Assembly (NCBI RefSeq): GCF_014773225.1
Contig: NZ_JACXAJ010000002.1
Span: 682,001 to 746,000, forward strand
From: Pontibacter aquaedesilientis
GTDB taxonomy: Bacteria > Bacteroidota > Bacteroidia > Cytophagales > Hymenobacteraceae
Direction: 5' to 3'
DNA: 64,000 bases
Part shown: positions 34,227 to 42,685 of the stretch, piece after piece
How positions within the stretch are numbered: the stretch's first letter is position 1
How the letters are laid out: every line of letters starts with the position of its first letter
Position numbers and translations under genes: made by a program
Notes under the pieces: model-generated
Told to the model about the DNA's origin: nothing
The model's input: the letters and a program-made list of their open reading frames with translations, nothing else
Database searches by the model: none

Positions 34227-35504
34227 CTAGTAGTAATACATCATGCCACCTCCGCCATCAAACCTAGGATTGACGACGTTGTTGAAAAGAGAACCGAAAC
34301 GATACCGAATACCAAAATTGAAGAAGAAGTCATAGTTGGAGTTCAACTGGCGTCTTCTTGTCAGCAGGTCTTGGTCAGTAACCGTCCCTTTTATAATGTT
34401 CAGCTGATCCCGTTGGATGGCATAGTAGCCGCCAATGTTAAAAGAGAAGCCCTTGAACAATCGGATATCCCCGTAGCCGGAAAAGGAAAGCCGCTTCTTG
34501 GAGAAGTCGTGGAAGTAATGGCTGAAAGAAGTGGAGCCGCTGATCTGTCCCCATTTCTGGTTAAAGCTCACGTCCAGCGAGAGGCTCTCCTGAAATCTGA
34601 ACTCTTTCATCTGAGAGAAAATGGTTTCTTCTATGTAGTTAAGGTAGCGTGGACCAACCTTATACATCAAACCCACATAGCGGTTGTTAGACTCTGAATA
34701 GGGGAAGAAATTGTACTCAATAGCAGGAGTAACAGCTAGGTCCAGGTCGTAATTGCTGTAATCGGACTTTTGGGCGCTGACGAAGCCTCCAGCCGACAAA
34801 TGATCAGTGATAGACCAAACGGTGGTGTTGCTAAAGCTATAGCGTCTGTTGGTATAGGTGAACATTTCATCGCCTTCCCCGAACCGGTTGTTGTTCTCGT
34901 TTGCGTTTATGGAGATGCTGGTCTTTAGTTTGTCCGTCACTCTGTTGGCGCTTATGCCTCCGTTCAGGCTGTTGCTGGAGTAATTTCTGTCTCCGCTAAA
35001 GTGACCACGCAAATTGAGGTTGAACACCCAGAAATTCCAAGGGTCCTCAGCCGACGTGGTGGCAATTTCGGAGGTATTGCTGTTGTCATCTTTAAAGGAA
35101 ATGATCATGTCCTTTGCCTTCTCCGTTTTGAGTAAATAAGGCATCAGGCCTAGTTTTATCTTTGCAACCGCCTCTTTGCGGTCCTCATCATCGGTGGCGA
35201 CGGCCTGTCTCAGGTATGACTTGGTCTCCATCATCCCGGCAAATTTCTCCTGCCCCTCAAACTGAAGCTTGTACTCGCGCCCGCCGCTTCCTGTGGACTG
35301 AGAGGTGATCAGCAGATAGACATTGGCCTGAAAACGGTCGTTCACATAATCCACAAAGGTGATCTCCCGCTTGATATAGTCTGTGTCGCAGTAGGCCTGA
35401 CAGTCTAGAAATACCCGGAGGTTGTCAACTTTAGTGGTTGGGGATTGGGCAAGGCATACGTTTACCAAGAGGAGGGCAAGCACGAGGCTTAAGAATGTTT
35501 TCAT
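34227..35504 (-). CDS. Outer-membrane beta-barrel protein of unknown function
   Basis: 425 residues. Signal peptide (MKTFLSLVLALLLVNVCLAQ), an N-terminal soluble region (about 25-140) with a disulfide candidate DCQAYC, then from about 150 many alternating amphipathic strands rich in Tyr/Asn/Ser, ending in a Gly- and Tyr-rich tail. Bacteroidetes proteins of this layout are annotated only as hypothetical. The coding DNA is more AT-rich than neighbouring genes and carries only one GGTATA word, which may mean a different history or different expression. Confidence 0.7.
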   Translation of the reverse strand: MKTFLSLVLALLLVNVCLAQSPTTKVDNLRVFLDCQAYCDTDYIKREITFVDYVNDRFQANVYLLITSQSTGSGGREYKLQFEGQEKFAGMMETKSYLRQAVATDDEDRKEAVAKIKLGLMPYLLKTEKAKDMIISFKDDNSNTSEIATTSAEDPWNFWVFNLNLRGHFSGDRNYSSNSLNGGISANRVTDKLKTSISINANENNNRFGEGDEMFTYTNRRYSFSNTTVWSITDHLSAGGFVSAQKSDYSNYDLDLAVTPAIEYNFFPYSESNNRYVGLMYKVGPRYLNYIEETIFSQMKEFRFQESLSLDVSFNQKWGQISGSTSFSHYFHDFSKKRLSFSGYGDIRLFKGFSFNIGGYYAIQRDQLNIIKGTVTDQDLLTRRRQLNSNYDFFFNFGIRYRFGSLFNNVVNPRFDGGGGMMYYY

Positions 35505-35640
35505 GTATAGGAGAATTTGAAAAGAAAGAATTAAAAAGCAGTTAAATATATAAAAAATTAAATATAAACTGATTTTATAGGAATAATTATTCTGTTCCTT
35601 CTCAAAAACATGTAGCGCCCTCAGTTATAGAAAGGAGGCC

Positions 35641-36378
35641 TTAGGGCAATTCGAGCAGGTTATGCTTGCGTATATAAGCTGTCTGGCCTTTCCATCTGAT
35701 CTTATACCAAATGTCCTGCTCGCCGGTGATGGGCACTTTATGGCCTTGCGAGGCAGTGGCCAGCCAGGTGGCACCAGCCGATGGGGCCGACATAATGGCC
35801 ACCTGGTCTTTTTTGATGATACCCTCATCGCCCAGGTTGAGGAAGTTGATGTAGTAGAGGATAAAGAGCAGGTATAGGGTAAAGCCCACTTTGAAGGTAC
35901 GCGAAAAGCGGTGGCCTTTACGCCAACTCACAAACATAACCGTGACCGTGACCACAGCCGCGAGCAACATCAGTTCGAGTATGCGCATGTAATGTTTGCT
36001 AAGCTGGGTTTTGAAAAACTGCAGGTCATTGTACTCATAGCCGTTCAAACGGTGGGCCTGGCCCAATTCCTCCATCTTTTTGAGCACCGAGCGGCTGGGC
36101 TGCTTCTTGTAGAAAAGGTGCAGATAATACATAGCCCCGGTATAGTCGCGCAGACTTTCCTTGATGTAGGCCATTTTCAGCAGCATTTGAGGGGAATAGA
36201 GCTGCTGGTTTTGTAACAGCGAGTCGTATTTGGTGAAGGCCTCCACATATTGCTGATTATTGAACAGCGAATCTGCTTCAACAAGTGTTTTAGTATCTGT
36301 CTGACTATAAACTGGTTCGGTGTGCAGTACCAAAAAAAGGAGCAAAAAACCAGATATTTTGAACCAAAGATTTTGCAT
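35641..36378 (-). CDS. BatE-like protein: TPR-like repeats, two membrane helices, SH3 domain
   Basis: 245 residues. Signal peptide (to about VYSQ), helical TPR-like pairs at about 30-115 (ADSLFNNQQYVEAFTKYDSL, GAMYYLHLFYKKQPS), two membrane helices near 135-155 and 165-185, and a bacterial SH3 domain at about 190-245 (VAIMSAPSAGATWLATASQG ... YIRKHNLLEL). This order matches BatE of the Bacteroides aerotolerance operon, but no batA-D or moxR gene is present nearby. The SH3 domain should be periplasmic and may bind peptidoglycan. Confidence 0.75.
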   Translation of the reverse strand: MQNLWFKISGFLLLFLVLHTEPVYSQTDTKTLVEADSLFNNQQYVEAFTKYDSLLQNQQLYSPQMLLKMAYIKESLRDYTGAMYYLHLFYKKQPSRSVLKKMEELGQAHRLNGYEYNDLQFFKTQLSKHYMRILELMLLAAVVTVTVMFVSWRKGHRFSRTFKVGFTLYLLFILYYINFLNLGDEGIIKKDQVAIMSAPSAGATWLATASQGHKVPITGEQDIWYKIRWKGQTAYIRKHNLLELP

Positions 36379-36402
36379 TTAATCAGATAGCTATTACTTT
36401 TG
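36373..36402 (+). promoter_or_regulatory. Promoter of the first tRNA-Lys gene
   Basis: TTG (36373-36375), a 19-nt spacer and TACTTTTG (36395-36402) give the exact Bacteroidetes sigma-A promoter. The same form precedes the third tRNA-Lys and, with a 20-nt spacer, the tRNA-Leu. Confidence 0.8.
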
Positions 36403-36448
36403 CAACGCAATTAAGGGTAACGCCCTTAGGAATGCAAGTTAGTAAAAA

Positions 36449-36521
36449 GATTCTGTAGCTCAGCTGGTAGAGCAATACACTTTTAATGTATGGGTCCTGG
36501 GTTCGAATCCCAGCGGGATCA
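36449..36521 (+). tRNA. tRNA-Lys (anticodon TTT), copy 1
   Basis: 73 nt cloverleaf: acceptor GATTCTG pairing with CGGGATC (several GU pairs), D-arm GCTCAGCTGGTAGAGC, anticodon loop CTTTTAA with TTT, T-arm CTGGGTTCGAATCCCAG. CCA is not encoded. Identical in sequence to the copies at 36579 and 37593. Confidence 0.97.
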
Positions 36522-36528
36522 CTCTTAG

Positions 36529-36560
36529 AACCTCCTTATTTAGGTAAGGAGGTTTTTTTA
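36529..36560 (+). terminator. Terminator after tRNA-Lys copy 1
   Basis: Stem AACCTCCTTA (36529-36538) with TAAGGAGGTT (36545-36554), then T-run. Each tRNA-Lys has its own terminator, so they appear to be separate units. Confidence 0.88.
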
Positions 36561-36578
36561 CCAACTAACTTAATTGCC

Positions 36579-36651
36579 GATTCTGTAGCTCAGCTGGTAG
36601 AGCAATACACTTTTAATGTATGGGTCCTGGGTTCGAATCCCAGCGGGATCA
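36579..36651 (+). tRNA. tRNA-Lys (anticodon TTT), copy 2
   Basis: Same 73-nt sequence and cloverleaf as copy 1, 57 bases downstream of it. No clear promoter of its own was seen in the 57-base spacer, which holds the copy 1 terminator, so it may depend on read-through. Confidence 0.97.
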
Positions 36652-36656
36652 CTTCT

Positions 36657-36689
36657 AAAAAGCCTCAAACCTGTGTTTGAGGCTTTTTT
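36657..36689 (+). terminator. Terminator after tRNA-Lys copy 2
   Basis: Stem AAAAAGCCTCAAAC (36657-36670), 4-nt loop, complementary arm from 36675, then seven T. Confidence 0.9.
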
Positions 36690-36767
36690 TATGTCATTGT
36701 TTTTCGAAACCGTAACCCAATAGGCAGTTTAAGGTTTATATTGCCATAGCTCACCTAAAGCTTATCT

Positions 36768-37382
36768 ATGGAAAACCTCGTCAAGATCCAGGTACCCGTA
36801 TCCATTGCCTATCCCGTTTTGGAAAGTCTGCTGAAGAAACAATTGGTAGGAGAATTCATACCTAAACCAAAAGAGGGGGTGGAGGAATCGCCCTACGCCC
36901 AGATCCTGGATATCGGGCTGACAGGCAGCAGCTCAGGAGTAGGCAACATCTTCCTGAAAGTACGGATTCGCATTCTGCGCACGATTCTGAAACGGGACCA
37001 GGTCGACCTTTATGTGCAGGCGGCACTGGGCTATGATAATACGTCTCAGGAAGTATATGTCCGGCAGTTTAGAATGGAGTCCCAGACATCCAGTCGTTTT
37101 TACAATTCCTCACTAGAGGTGCTGGTCAACAAGGTGGCCTACAATCAGATTATACAGAAAACCAGGGTCAACCTGCAGGATATTATAGAAGCGGAACTGA
37201 AAAAGGCCAACGGTTCGCTGGAAAAAGGATTGGAACTGAAAGGGCTGAAGCTTACGGGAGTAGTAGAGGAGGTGCGTGTGCAGGACATCTTACCTAAGCC
37301 CAACCGAATGTTCCTGAACCTGGAAGTGCAGGCAAAAGTAGAGGTAGACGTTTTTGACTTAGGCGAGCTAATGCCAGTATAG
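36768..37382 (+). CDS. DUF4403-like protein
   Basis: 204 residues, no signal peptide. Beta-rich with a helical centre (VLVNKVAYNQIIQKTRVNLQDIIEAELKKAN) and a C-terminal LKLTGVVEEVRVQDILPKPNRMFLNLEVQAKVEV pattern that recalls the C-terminal part of DUF4403 proteins. It is less than half the usual length of that family and lacks the lipoprotein signal. The match is a weak one made by eye, and the function is unknown. Confidence 0.5.
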   Translation: MENLVKIQVPVSIAYPVLESLLKKQLVGEFIPKPKEGVEESPYAQILDIGLTGSSSGVGNIFLKVRIRILRTILKRDQVDLYVQAALGYDNTSQEVYVRQFRMESQTSSRFYNSSLEVLVNKVAYNQIIQKTRVNLQDIIEAELKKANGSLEKGLELKGLKLTGVVEEVRVQDILPKPNRMFLNLEVQAKVEVDVFDLGELMPV

Positions 37383-37535
37383 TGAATCGGCTTATTCGGA
37401 CGGATTCAGTTTTTTCTGAAAATGATAATTTTTTATACCTCTGTTAAAGGCTTGAAAATAAGGCGTGTCAAACCAAAAATGTGTCGAAGCGTTTTAAACA
37501 GATACCAATTAGCAGTTCTAAAGTAAAGCAGGATT

Positions 37536-37565
37536 TTGCGGTTTAGAGAAAAACTGCTACTTTTG
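37536..37565 (+). promoter_or_regulatory. Promoter of tRNA-Lys copy 3
   Basis: TTG (37536-37538), 19-nt spacer, TACTTTTG (37558-37565), identical in form to the promoter of copy 1. Confidence 0.82.
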
Positions 37566-37592
37566 CAATCCCAACACAGGGAATACAGTACT

Positions 37593-37665
37593 GATTCTGT
37601 AGCTCAGCTGGTAGAGCAATACACTTTTAATGTATGGGTCCTGGGTTCGAATCCCAGCGGGATCA
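37593..37665 (+). tRNA. tRNA-Lys (anticodon TTT), copy 3
   Basis: Third identical 73-nt tRNA-Lys(TTT). Separated from copy 2 by the DUF4403-like gene. It has its own promoter and terminator. CCA not encoded. Confidence 0.97.
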
Positions 37666-37666
37666 C

Positions 37667-37710
37667 AAAAGAAAAGCCACTTAGATTAGTCTGAGTGGCT
37701 TTTCTTTTTT
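37667..37710. terminator. Terminator after tRNA-Lys copy 3
   Basis: Arms AAAAGAAAAGCCACT and AGTGGCTTTTCTTTT around a 12-nt loop, then T-run. The A-rich left flank lets it serve the convergent permease gene as well. Confidence 0.85.
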
Positions 37711-37722
37711 ATGCTGATTCCT

Positions 37723-39081
37723 TTACTCAGTTTTATAAAGCGTCTCGAAGAGTTTGTACTTATACTGCTTGTACTCCCGCAGCACGGCTACCATGGCAAA
37801 AAGCGTCAGGGCGATTACCACAGGGTATGCCAGGTATAGCAAGGGGTGAAGCAGTGGCAAAAACAGCAGCCCCAACAGCAGAATCGAGATGAAACTATAT
37901 AGGTAAGAGGTCTTGGCACTGAAACTCAGAATACCCCCCTTCACCATTTTCGGACTTGTGAACGACGCGATAATGCCTATCGGGGTGAGCACCAGCACCG
38001 CTGCGCTGTACATGAGCAGAATGAAGGTCGCCTGCTCGTGGTTGAACAGTGCCACATACAGCACCACAATCGCTGCGTCGATCAGTAAAGGCATGCGCAA
38101 TGGCAGCAGGCTGGCTTTCAGGAACTCTTTGTAGTTGCCGGTGGCCCGTTCGGTTGTCAGCCAAAGGTTCTTATAGAAGCCCCACACGTTGTTAAACACA
38201 TAGGTATAGATGACGAGCGGCCCCACAAACAACCACAGCGATGCGTTCTTGTCGAGCATGTGGATACCCTTGATGCTATACACGGTGGCGTCGATGCCCA
38301 GCATAAGTACTTTAAAGCCTAGCCCGAAGAGCAGGAGTTGTTTGGCCATCTTGTGGTTTTTGAACAGGCGCCATCCCAGGCTGCGGCGGGCATTGCTGCT
38401 GTAGTTCACAGTGCGGCGTTTTGGTTCGAAAGCGGCCTGCTCCAGGAAATAGTTTGACGTCAGGAAGAAGCCCAGCGAAGCCAGATGCACCACCAGCATG
38501 ATGACCGTACTGATAGGCTCGAACATAGGAGCGCGTGCCTCCAGTGCTATAAAGGCACCGGCCATCACCACAGCCGCCCAAAATACGCTGCTGCGCCAGT
38601 TGATTCTGCGCTCAACAAAAATTTGGAAAGAGCGGCGCGTGATATGAGCCGTCAGGAAGACCAAAAAGCTCTGAACCAGGTGCAGGAAGGTATAGTCAGG
38701 CGATATGATGGAAAGCAGCAGCAGAAAGTTGAGCAGCACGAAGTAAAACGGCGACACCAACTCCACCACCAGCTCGGTCCAGAAGCGCATGAGTGGCTTG
38801 ACAGGGTAGATGCGGTTAATAAAATCAGCCTTGGGAATGTAAGCCGGGAAAAATCCGCGCAGGATAGTGAAGGCCAGCAGCAGCAAGTTGGTATACCCCA
38901 GCATTTGGTCCACACTCATGTTCAGGCTGCCTTCCTGCGCCTGTTGCAACAAGTAGGAAAACAACCAGGCATAGAAACCCGAAAGTACAATGCCCAACGC
39001 CAGCAGCAAAACGCGCTGTATCTTTTTCTGTCTGAAATAGCTATGGAGTCTCGCCTTGCACGAGTATAAGATCAGGTCCAT
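37723..39081 (-). CDS. ABC transporter permease-like membrane protein (DUF5687-like)
   Basis: 452 residues with about ten hydrophobic segments (for example VLLLALGIVLSGFYAWLFSYLL near 25-45 and LLLGLLFLPLLHPLLYLAYPVVIALTL region near 405-430). It lies directly downstream of an ABC ATPase on the same strand with 100 bases between, the arrangement of ABC-2 export systems in Bacteroidetes, many of whose permeases are called DUF5687. The family name is a guess from layout and length. Substrate unknown. Confidence 0.7.
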   Translation of the reverse strand: MDLILYSCKARLHSYFRQKKIQRVLLLALGIVLSGFYAWLFSYLLQQAQEGSLNMSVDQMLGYTNLLLLAFTILRGFFPAYIPKADFINRIYPVKPLMRFWTELVVELVSPFYFVLLNFLLLLSIISPDYTFLHLVQSFLVFLTAHITRRSFQIFVERRINWRSSVFWAAVVMAGAFIALEARAPMFEPISTVIMLVVHLASLGFFLTSNYFLEQAAFEPKRRTVNYSSNARRSLGWRLFKNHKMAKQLLLFGLGFKVLMLGIDATVYSIKGIHMLDKNASLWLFVGPLVIYTYVFNNVWGFYKNLWLTTERATGNYKEFLKASLLPLRMPLLIDAAIVVLYVALFNHEQATFILLMYSAAVLVLTPIGIIASFTSPKMVKGGILSFSAKTSYLYSFISILLLGLLFLPLLHPLLYLAYPVVIALTLFAMVAVLREYKQYKYKLFETLYKTE

Positions 39082-39181
39082 GTGATAAGTTAGAAAGTTT
39101 AAAAGTTAGAAAGATGTGAAGTTTAGAAATCAGAATGCTTTATCGGTAACTTTCTAACTTCCAAACTTTTTAACTCTCTAA
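39082..39181. repeat. Imperfect inverted repeat between ABC ATPase and permease genes
   Basis: AGTTAGAAAGTTTAAAAG (left) is inverted as CTTTCTAACTTCCAAAC... (right) around a non-repeated centre. Like the repeats at 31.5 and 32.0-32.1 kb it is built of TTAGA/GTTAGAAAG units and fills a whole intergenic space. Confidence 0.65.
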
Positions 39182-39946
39182 CTAATTCAACATCCAATCC
39201 ATGTTGGTGTCGGCTGCGGAGGTGTGGTGCGGAAGCAGCAACTGGAACAGGGCCTGGTCAATCAGGCTTTCGCCGTTCATGGTAAACTCCTGCACCGATC
39301 CGTTGTACATCAGCTGACCGTCGTTAAGCACGCCGATGTGCGTGGCTACACGCTCCACATAGTTTAGGTCATGCGATGAGATTAGCACCACCCGGTTTGG
39401 CGTGCTGTAGTTTCGTATAAGCTGCACGAGCAGCTGGGCGGCAATCGGATCCAGGCCTGTAAAGGGCTCATCCAGGATCAGCACCCGCGGTTTGTGCAGG
39501 ATAGCCGCCACAATTCCCACTTTCTTTTTCATGCCTGTGGAGTAGCCCGCAATGTTCTTGTGCAGCGACTCCTTATCCGTGAAAAAATAGTTGGTCAGGC
39601 TGCTGATGCGCTGCTGGGCTTCTGACTCCGGCAGTTTGTAGAGTTTAGCCACAAAGTTGAGGTACTCTAACCCGGTGAATTCTTCGATGAGTGGGTTGTC
39701 TTCGCAAAGGGCTCCCAAATCCTGTTTAACTTCCAGGTTACTGGTTAGATAGTCTTTGCCGAAAAGGGTGATGGTACCTTCATCCGGTTTTATGAGATCG
39801 AGAATGCTATTGAGAAGCGTGCTCTTGCCAACTCCGTTTTTTCCTAACAGGCAGTAGCACTGCCCTTGCTCTATTGTGATATCAAGCGACTGCAAAACGT
39901 GTTTTCTGCCATACGCTTTCGATAATCCCTTTATCTCGATGCTCAT
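39182..39946 (-). CDS. ABC transporter ATP-binding protein
   Basis: 254 residues from ATG at 39944-39946 (MSIEIKGLSKAYGRKHVLQ). Walker A GKNGVGKST, the Q-loop, signature region IAGYSTGMKKKVGI (a YSTGMKKK variant common in ABC-2 exporters), Walker B VLILDEPFTGLDP and the switch His in LISSHDLNYVE are all present. Energises the adjacent membrane protein. The upstream frame start at 39973 would add nine residues and is less likely. Confidence 0.93.
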   Translation of the reverse strand: MSIEIKGLSKAYGRKHVLQSLDITIEQGQCYCLLGKNGVGKSTLLNSILDLIKPDEGTITLFGKDYLTSNLEVKQDLGALCEDNPLIEEFTGLEYLNFVAKLYKLPESEAQQRISSLTNYFFTDKESLHKNIAGYSTGMKKKVGIVAAILHKPRVLILDEPFTGLDPIAAQLLVQLIRNYSTPNRVVLISSHDLNYVERVATHIGVLNDGQLMYNGSVQEFTMNGESLIDQALFQLLLPHHTSAADTNMDWMLN

Positions 39947-39973
39947 ATATGATGATCTGGCTAAGTTTGTCAA

Positions 39974-40323
39974 CCTGTAACTAATTGTTAATCAGGTATA
40001 AAGTTGAGTATACACCCGGAATAGTCCAAACAAAGGCCCGATGTGTCAAGCAAATAGCCCTGCTTCTCCGGAAAAACTTATGTATCTCATCTTGCTATTA
40101 GCAACATGTGTGGCTATGCAGAAGGTTTCGGAAAGAACGAATTGTTCGTTAATTTTTTCAATTATCGCCTGCTATCTGCTAACAGCCATTCGGTTGTTGT
40201 AGAACAAATCCATCATTCTATTACAGAAAATAAAAATTTAGAACCATCTAAAAATAATTTTTAAATTAATCTAAACTTTTATTTAAGTTTGTCTCGTATT
40301 AAATGGCATACCTGACATAACTT
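39974..40323. other. AT-rich regulatory interval upstream of the second TonB receptor
   Basis: No gene. It holds a CAGGTATA word (about 39994), the palindrome TTTAGAACCATCTAAA (40237-40252), the 17-bp operator-like word TTTTAAATTAATCTAAA (40259-40275) and a -7 box TAAGTTTG (40284-40291). The first two-thirds show nothing recognisable. Confidence 0.6.
40237..40291 (+). promoter_or_regulatory. Promoter and putative Fur-type operators of the second TonB receptor
   Basis: Perfect palindrome TTTAGA-ACCA-TCTAAA (40237-40252), then TTTTAAATTAATCTAAA (40259-40275), which matches the word before the first TonB receptor in 14 of 17 positions, then -7 box TAAGTTTG (40284-40291). The operators overlap the -33 region. 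The regulator is unidentified; Fur is the natural candidate. Confidence 0.55.
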
Positions 40324-42591
40324 ATGAAACAACTGTATCTTTTGATGATTATTTCCATCATACCCGTTATTGCACTGGCGCAGCAGGGAAGTATAAGCGG
40401 CGTAGTAAGAACCGGGGAATCGCCTGTGGCTTTTGCCAGCATAGGTATAGCCGGAACCACCATTGGTGCTACCGCCGACGAAAACGGTCGGTTTGTGCTG
40501 GAGCAGATCCCGGCAGGCACTCATCAGCTGAACGTGTCGGCAGTAGGGTATAGGCCCCAAGAAAAAACTGTCAGTGTCAAAGCTGGCGAGGTAACCACTG
40601 TTAGTATCACACTGCAAGCGCAGGATGCCCGGCTGAGGGAAGTTGTCGTGACGGGTACCATGCGGGAGACCTATTTGCTGGAGTCGCCGGTTGCCGTGGA
40701 GATCTATACCCCGAAGTACTTCCAGAAAAACCCAACCCCTGCCATATTTGAGGCACTGGAGATTGTGAACGGCGTGCAGCCCCAGATTAACTGCAATGTG
40801 TGCGGCACTGGCGATATCCACATCAATGGCATGGAAGGCGCCTATACCATGGTGCTGATAGACGGCATGCCGATCGTAAGCGCCCTGTCTACGGTATATG
40901 GCCTGAGCGGAATACCCAATAGCCTGATCGAGCGGGTGGAAATAGTGAAAGGCCCAGCTTCTACGCTGTATGGCTCTGAGGCAGTGGCAGGCCTCATCAA
41001 CATCATCACCAAAAGCCCGGCCACCGCGCCGCGCCTTTCCGCCGATGTGTTCTATACCTCGCACCGCGAGTTGAATACAGACGTAGGGTATAGCAAGCAG
41101 TGGCAGAAAGCCTCCACTCTGCTAAGCGCCAATTATTTCCGTTTCAACGACAGACGCGATGTCAACCACGACAACTTTACGGATGTGCCATTGCAGCACC
41201 GCATCTCGATCTTCAACAAGTGGAACCTGAGCCGAAACCAGAACCGGGTGGCTCATCTGGCAGCCCGCTATTATTACGAAGACCGTTTTGGTGGGGAGTT
41301 GCAATGGACACCGGCCTTTCGGGCAGGGGACAGCATCTATGGGGAATCTGTCTACACAAGGCGCTACGAAATGCTGGGAGCTTACCAGTTGCCGATTCAG
41401 GAGAATGTGGTACTGAGTTATTCCTACAATGACCACCTGCAAAACGCGGCCTACGGTAACACGTTGTACAAAGGCCATCAGCGGGTGGCTTTCGGGCAAC
41501 TAGTTTGGGACAAAGACCTGGCCTTGCGGCATAAACTACTGCTGGGCGCTGCCTTTCGCTATACCTGGTACGATGACAATACACCCGCCACGCAGCAAGG
41601 CGAAGGAGAAACACAGGTAAACAAACCTGCGCAGACCTTGCTGCCAGGGGCATTCGCGCAGCATGAATATAAGGCCTCGGACAAAACCACGCTGCTTACC
41701 GGTCTGCGTTACGACTATAACTCTGAGCACGGCAGCATTCTGTCTCCACGCTTTAATGCCCGCTGGTCTCCCAATGAGGACAATACCTTCCGGCTGAGCC
41801 TGGGCAATGGCTATCGTGTCGTCAACCTGTTCACCGAGGACCATGCCGCGCTCACCGGAGCCAGGGAGATTGTAATTCGGAATGAGCTGAAACCAGAGCA
41901 GTCCTATAATGCCAGCCTCAATTACCAGCGCTATGTTAACTTTGCCGGTGGCTTTTTGAATCTGGAGGGCTCGGCATTCTATACCTATTTCACCAACAAG
42001 ATCGTCGCCGACTTCCTGACTGACAATAACCTGATCATCTACGACAACCTAAGCGGCCACGCCATCTCAAAAGGTATAGCCCTCAACACAGAACTGGCCT
42101 TTACATTTCCGCTACGTTTGCATGCAGGTGCTACGCTGATGGATGTTTACCAGGTAGAGCAATCGGCAGAAGGAAACGAGGAGCGGATACCGCAGCTCCA
42201 GGCACCCCGCTTCTCGGGTACCTTCACGGCTTCCTATCAGTTTCGCAACCTAGGCCTTACCCTCGACTACACCGGCAGTGTGAAAGGGCCAATGCACCTG
42301 CCTGTGCAGAAGAATGACTTCAGACCGGAGATGTCGCCTTGGTTCAGTTTGCAGAATTTACAGGCCACAAAAGCCATGGGGGAGGGCTTGGAGGTATACG
42401 GCGGCGTGAAAAACCTGCTCAACTTCATGCCGAAGCACCCACTCATGCGCCCCTTCGATCCGTTTGACAAGCAGATAGAAGTAGACAACCCCGACGGCTA
42501 TAGCTTCGACACTGAATATAATTACGCCCCACTACAAGGCCGTCGATTTTTTGTCGGGCTGCGGTATACCTTGCCACAGCAGGCTAAGTAA
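40324..42591 (+). CDS. TonB-dependent receptor (FepA/CirA-like)
   Basis: 755 residues. Signal peptide (MKQLYLLMIISIIPVIALAQ), carboxypeptidase-regulatory-like domain (about 22-105), TonB-box-like LREVVVTGT near 102-110, plug domain (about 115-235) with VLIDGMPIVSALSTVYGLSG and VEIVKGPASTLYGSEAVAG, then a beta-barrel ending in FFVGLRYTL. The plug carries an unusual cysteine pair (NCNVCGTGDIHING, near 156-160). Likely metal-chelate import across the outer membrane, energised by TonB. No plasma-membrane partner is adjacent. Confidence 0.92.
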   Translation: MKQLYLLMIISIIPVIALAQQGSISGVVRTGESPVAFASIGIAGTTIGATADENGRFVLEQIPAGTHQLNVSAVGYRPQEKTVSVKAGEVTTVSITLQAQDARLREVVVTGTMRETYLLESPVAVEIYTPKYFQKNPTPAIFEALEIVNGVQPQINCNVCGTGDIHINGMEGAYTMVLIDGMPIVSALSTVYGLSGIPNSLIERVEIVKGPASTLYGSEAVAGLINIITKSPATAPRLSADVFYTSHRELNTDVGYSKQWQKASTLLSANYFRFNDRRDVNHDNFTDVPLQHRISIFNKWNLSRNQNRVAHLAARYYYEDRFGGELQWTPAFRAGDSIYGESVYTRRYEMLGAYQLPIQENVVLSYSYNDHLQNAAYGNTLYKGHQRVAFGQLVWDKDLALRHKLLLGAAFRYTWYDDNTPATQQGEGETQVNKPAQTLLPGAFAQHEYKASDKTTLLTGLRYDYNSEHGSILSPRFNARWSPNEDNTFRLSLGNGYRVVNLFTEDHAALTGAREIVIRNELKPEQSYNASLNYQRYVNFAGGFLNLEGSAFYTYFTNKIVADFLTDNNLIIYDNLSGHAISKGIALNTELAFTFPLRLHAGATLMDVYQVEQSAEGNEERIPQLQAPRFSGTFTASYQFRNLGLTLDYTGSVKGPMHLPVQKNDFRPEMSPWFSLQNLQATKAMGEGLEVYGGVKNLLNFMPKHPLMRPFDPFDKQIEVDNPDGYSFDTEYNYAPLQGRRFFVGLRYTLPQQAK

Positions 42592-42685
42592 TTGTAAATG
42601 TGATCGGTGCAGGTGTGATTGATATGGCGATGAAAAATTTCAGGAAAAGTATCTGCCAAAAATCGGCTTTGGCGGGTACTGCTTG

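Noticed and set aside
36449..36651. Direct repeat resembling a mobile element or CRISPR unit
   Set aside because: The repeated unit is a full tRNA-Lys gene with cloverleaf; the spacing and number do not fit a CRISPR array.
36486..36680. 64-codon frame across tRNA-Lys copies
   Set aside because: Runs through two tRNA genes and a terminator; it exists only because the tRNA sequence is duplicated.
40279..41064. 261-codon minus-strand open frame
   Set aside because: Antisense to the signal peptide and plug of the TonB receptor; no motif.
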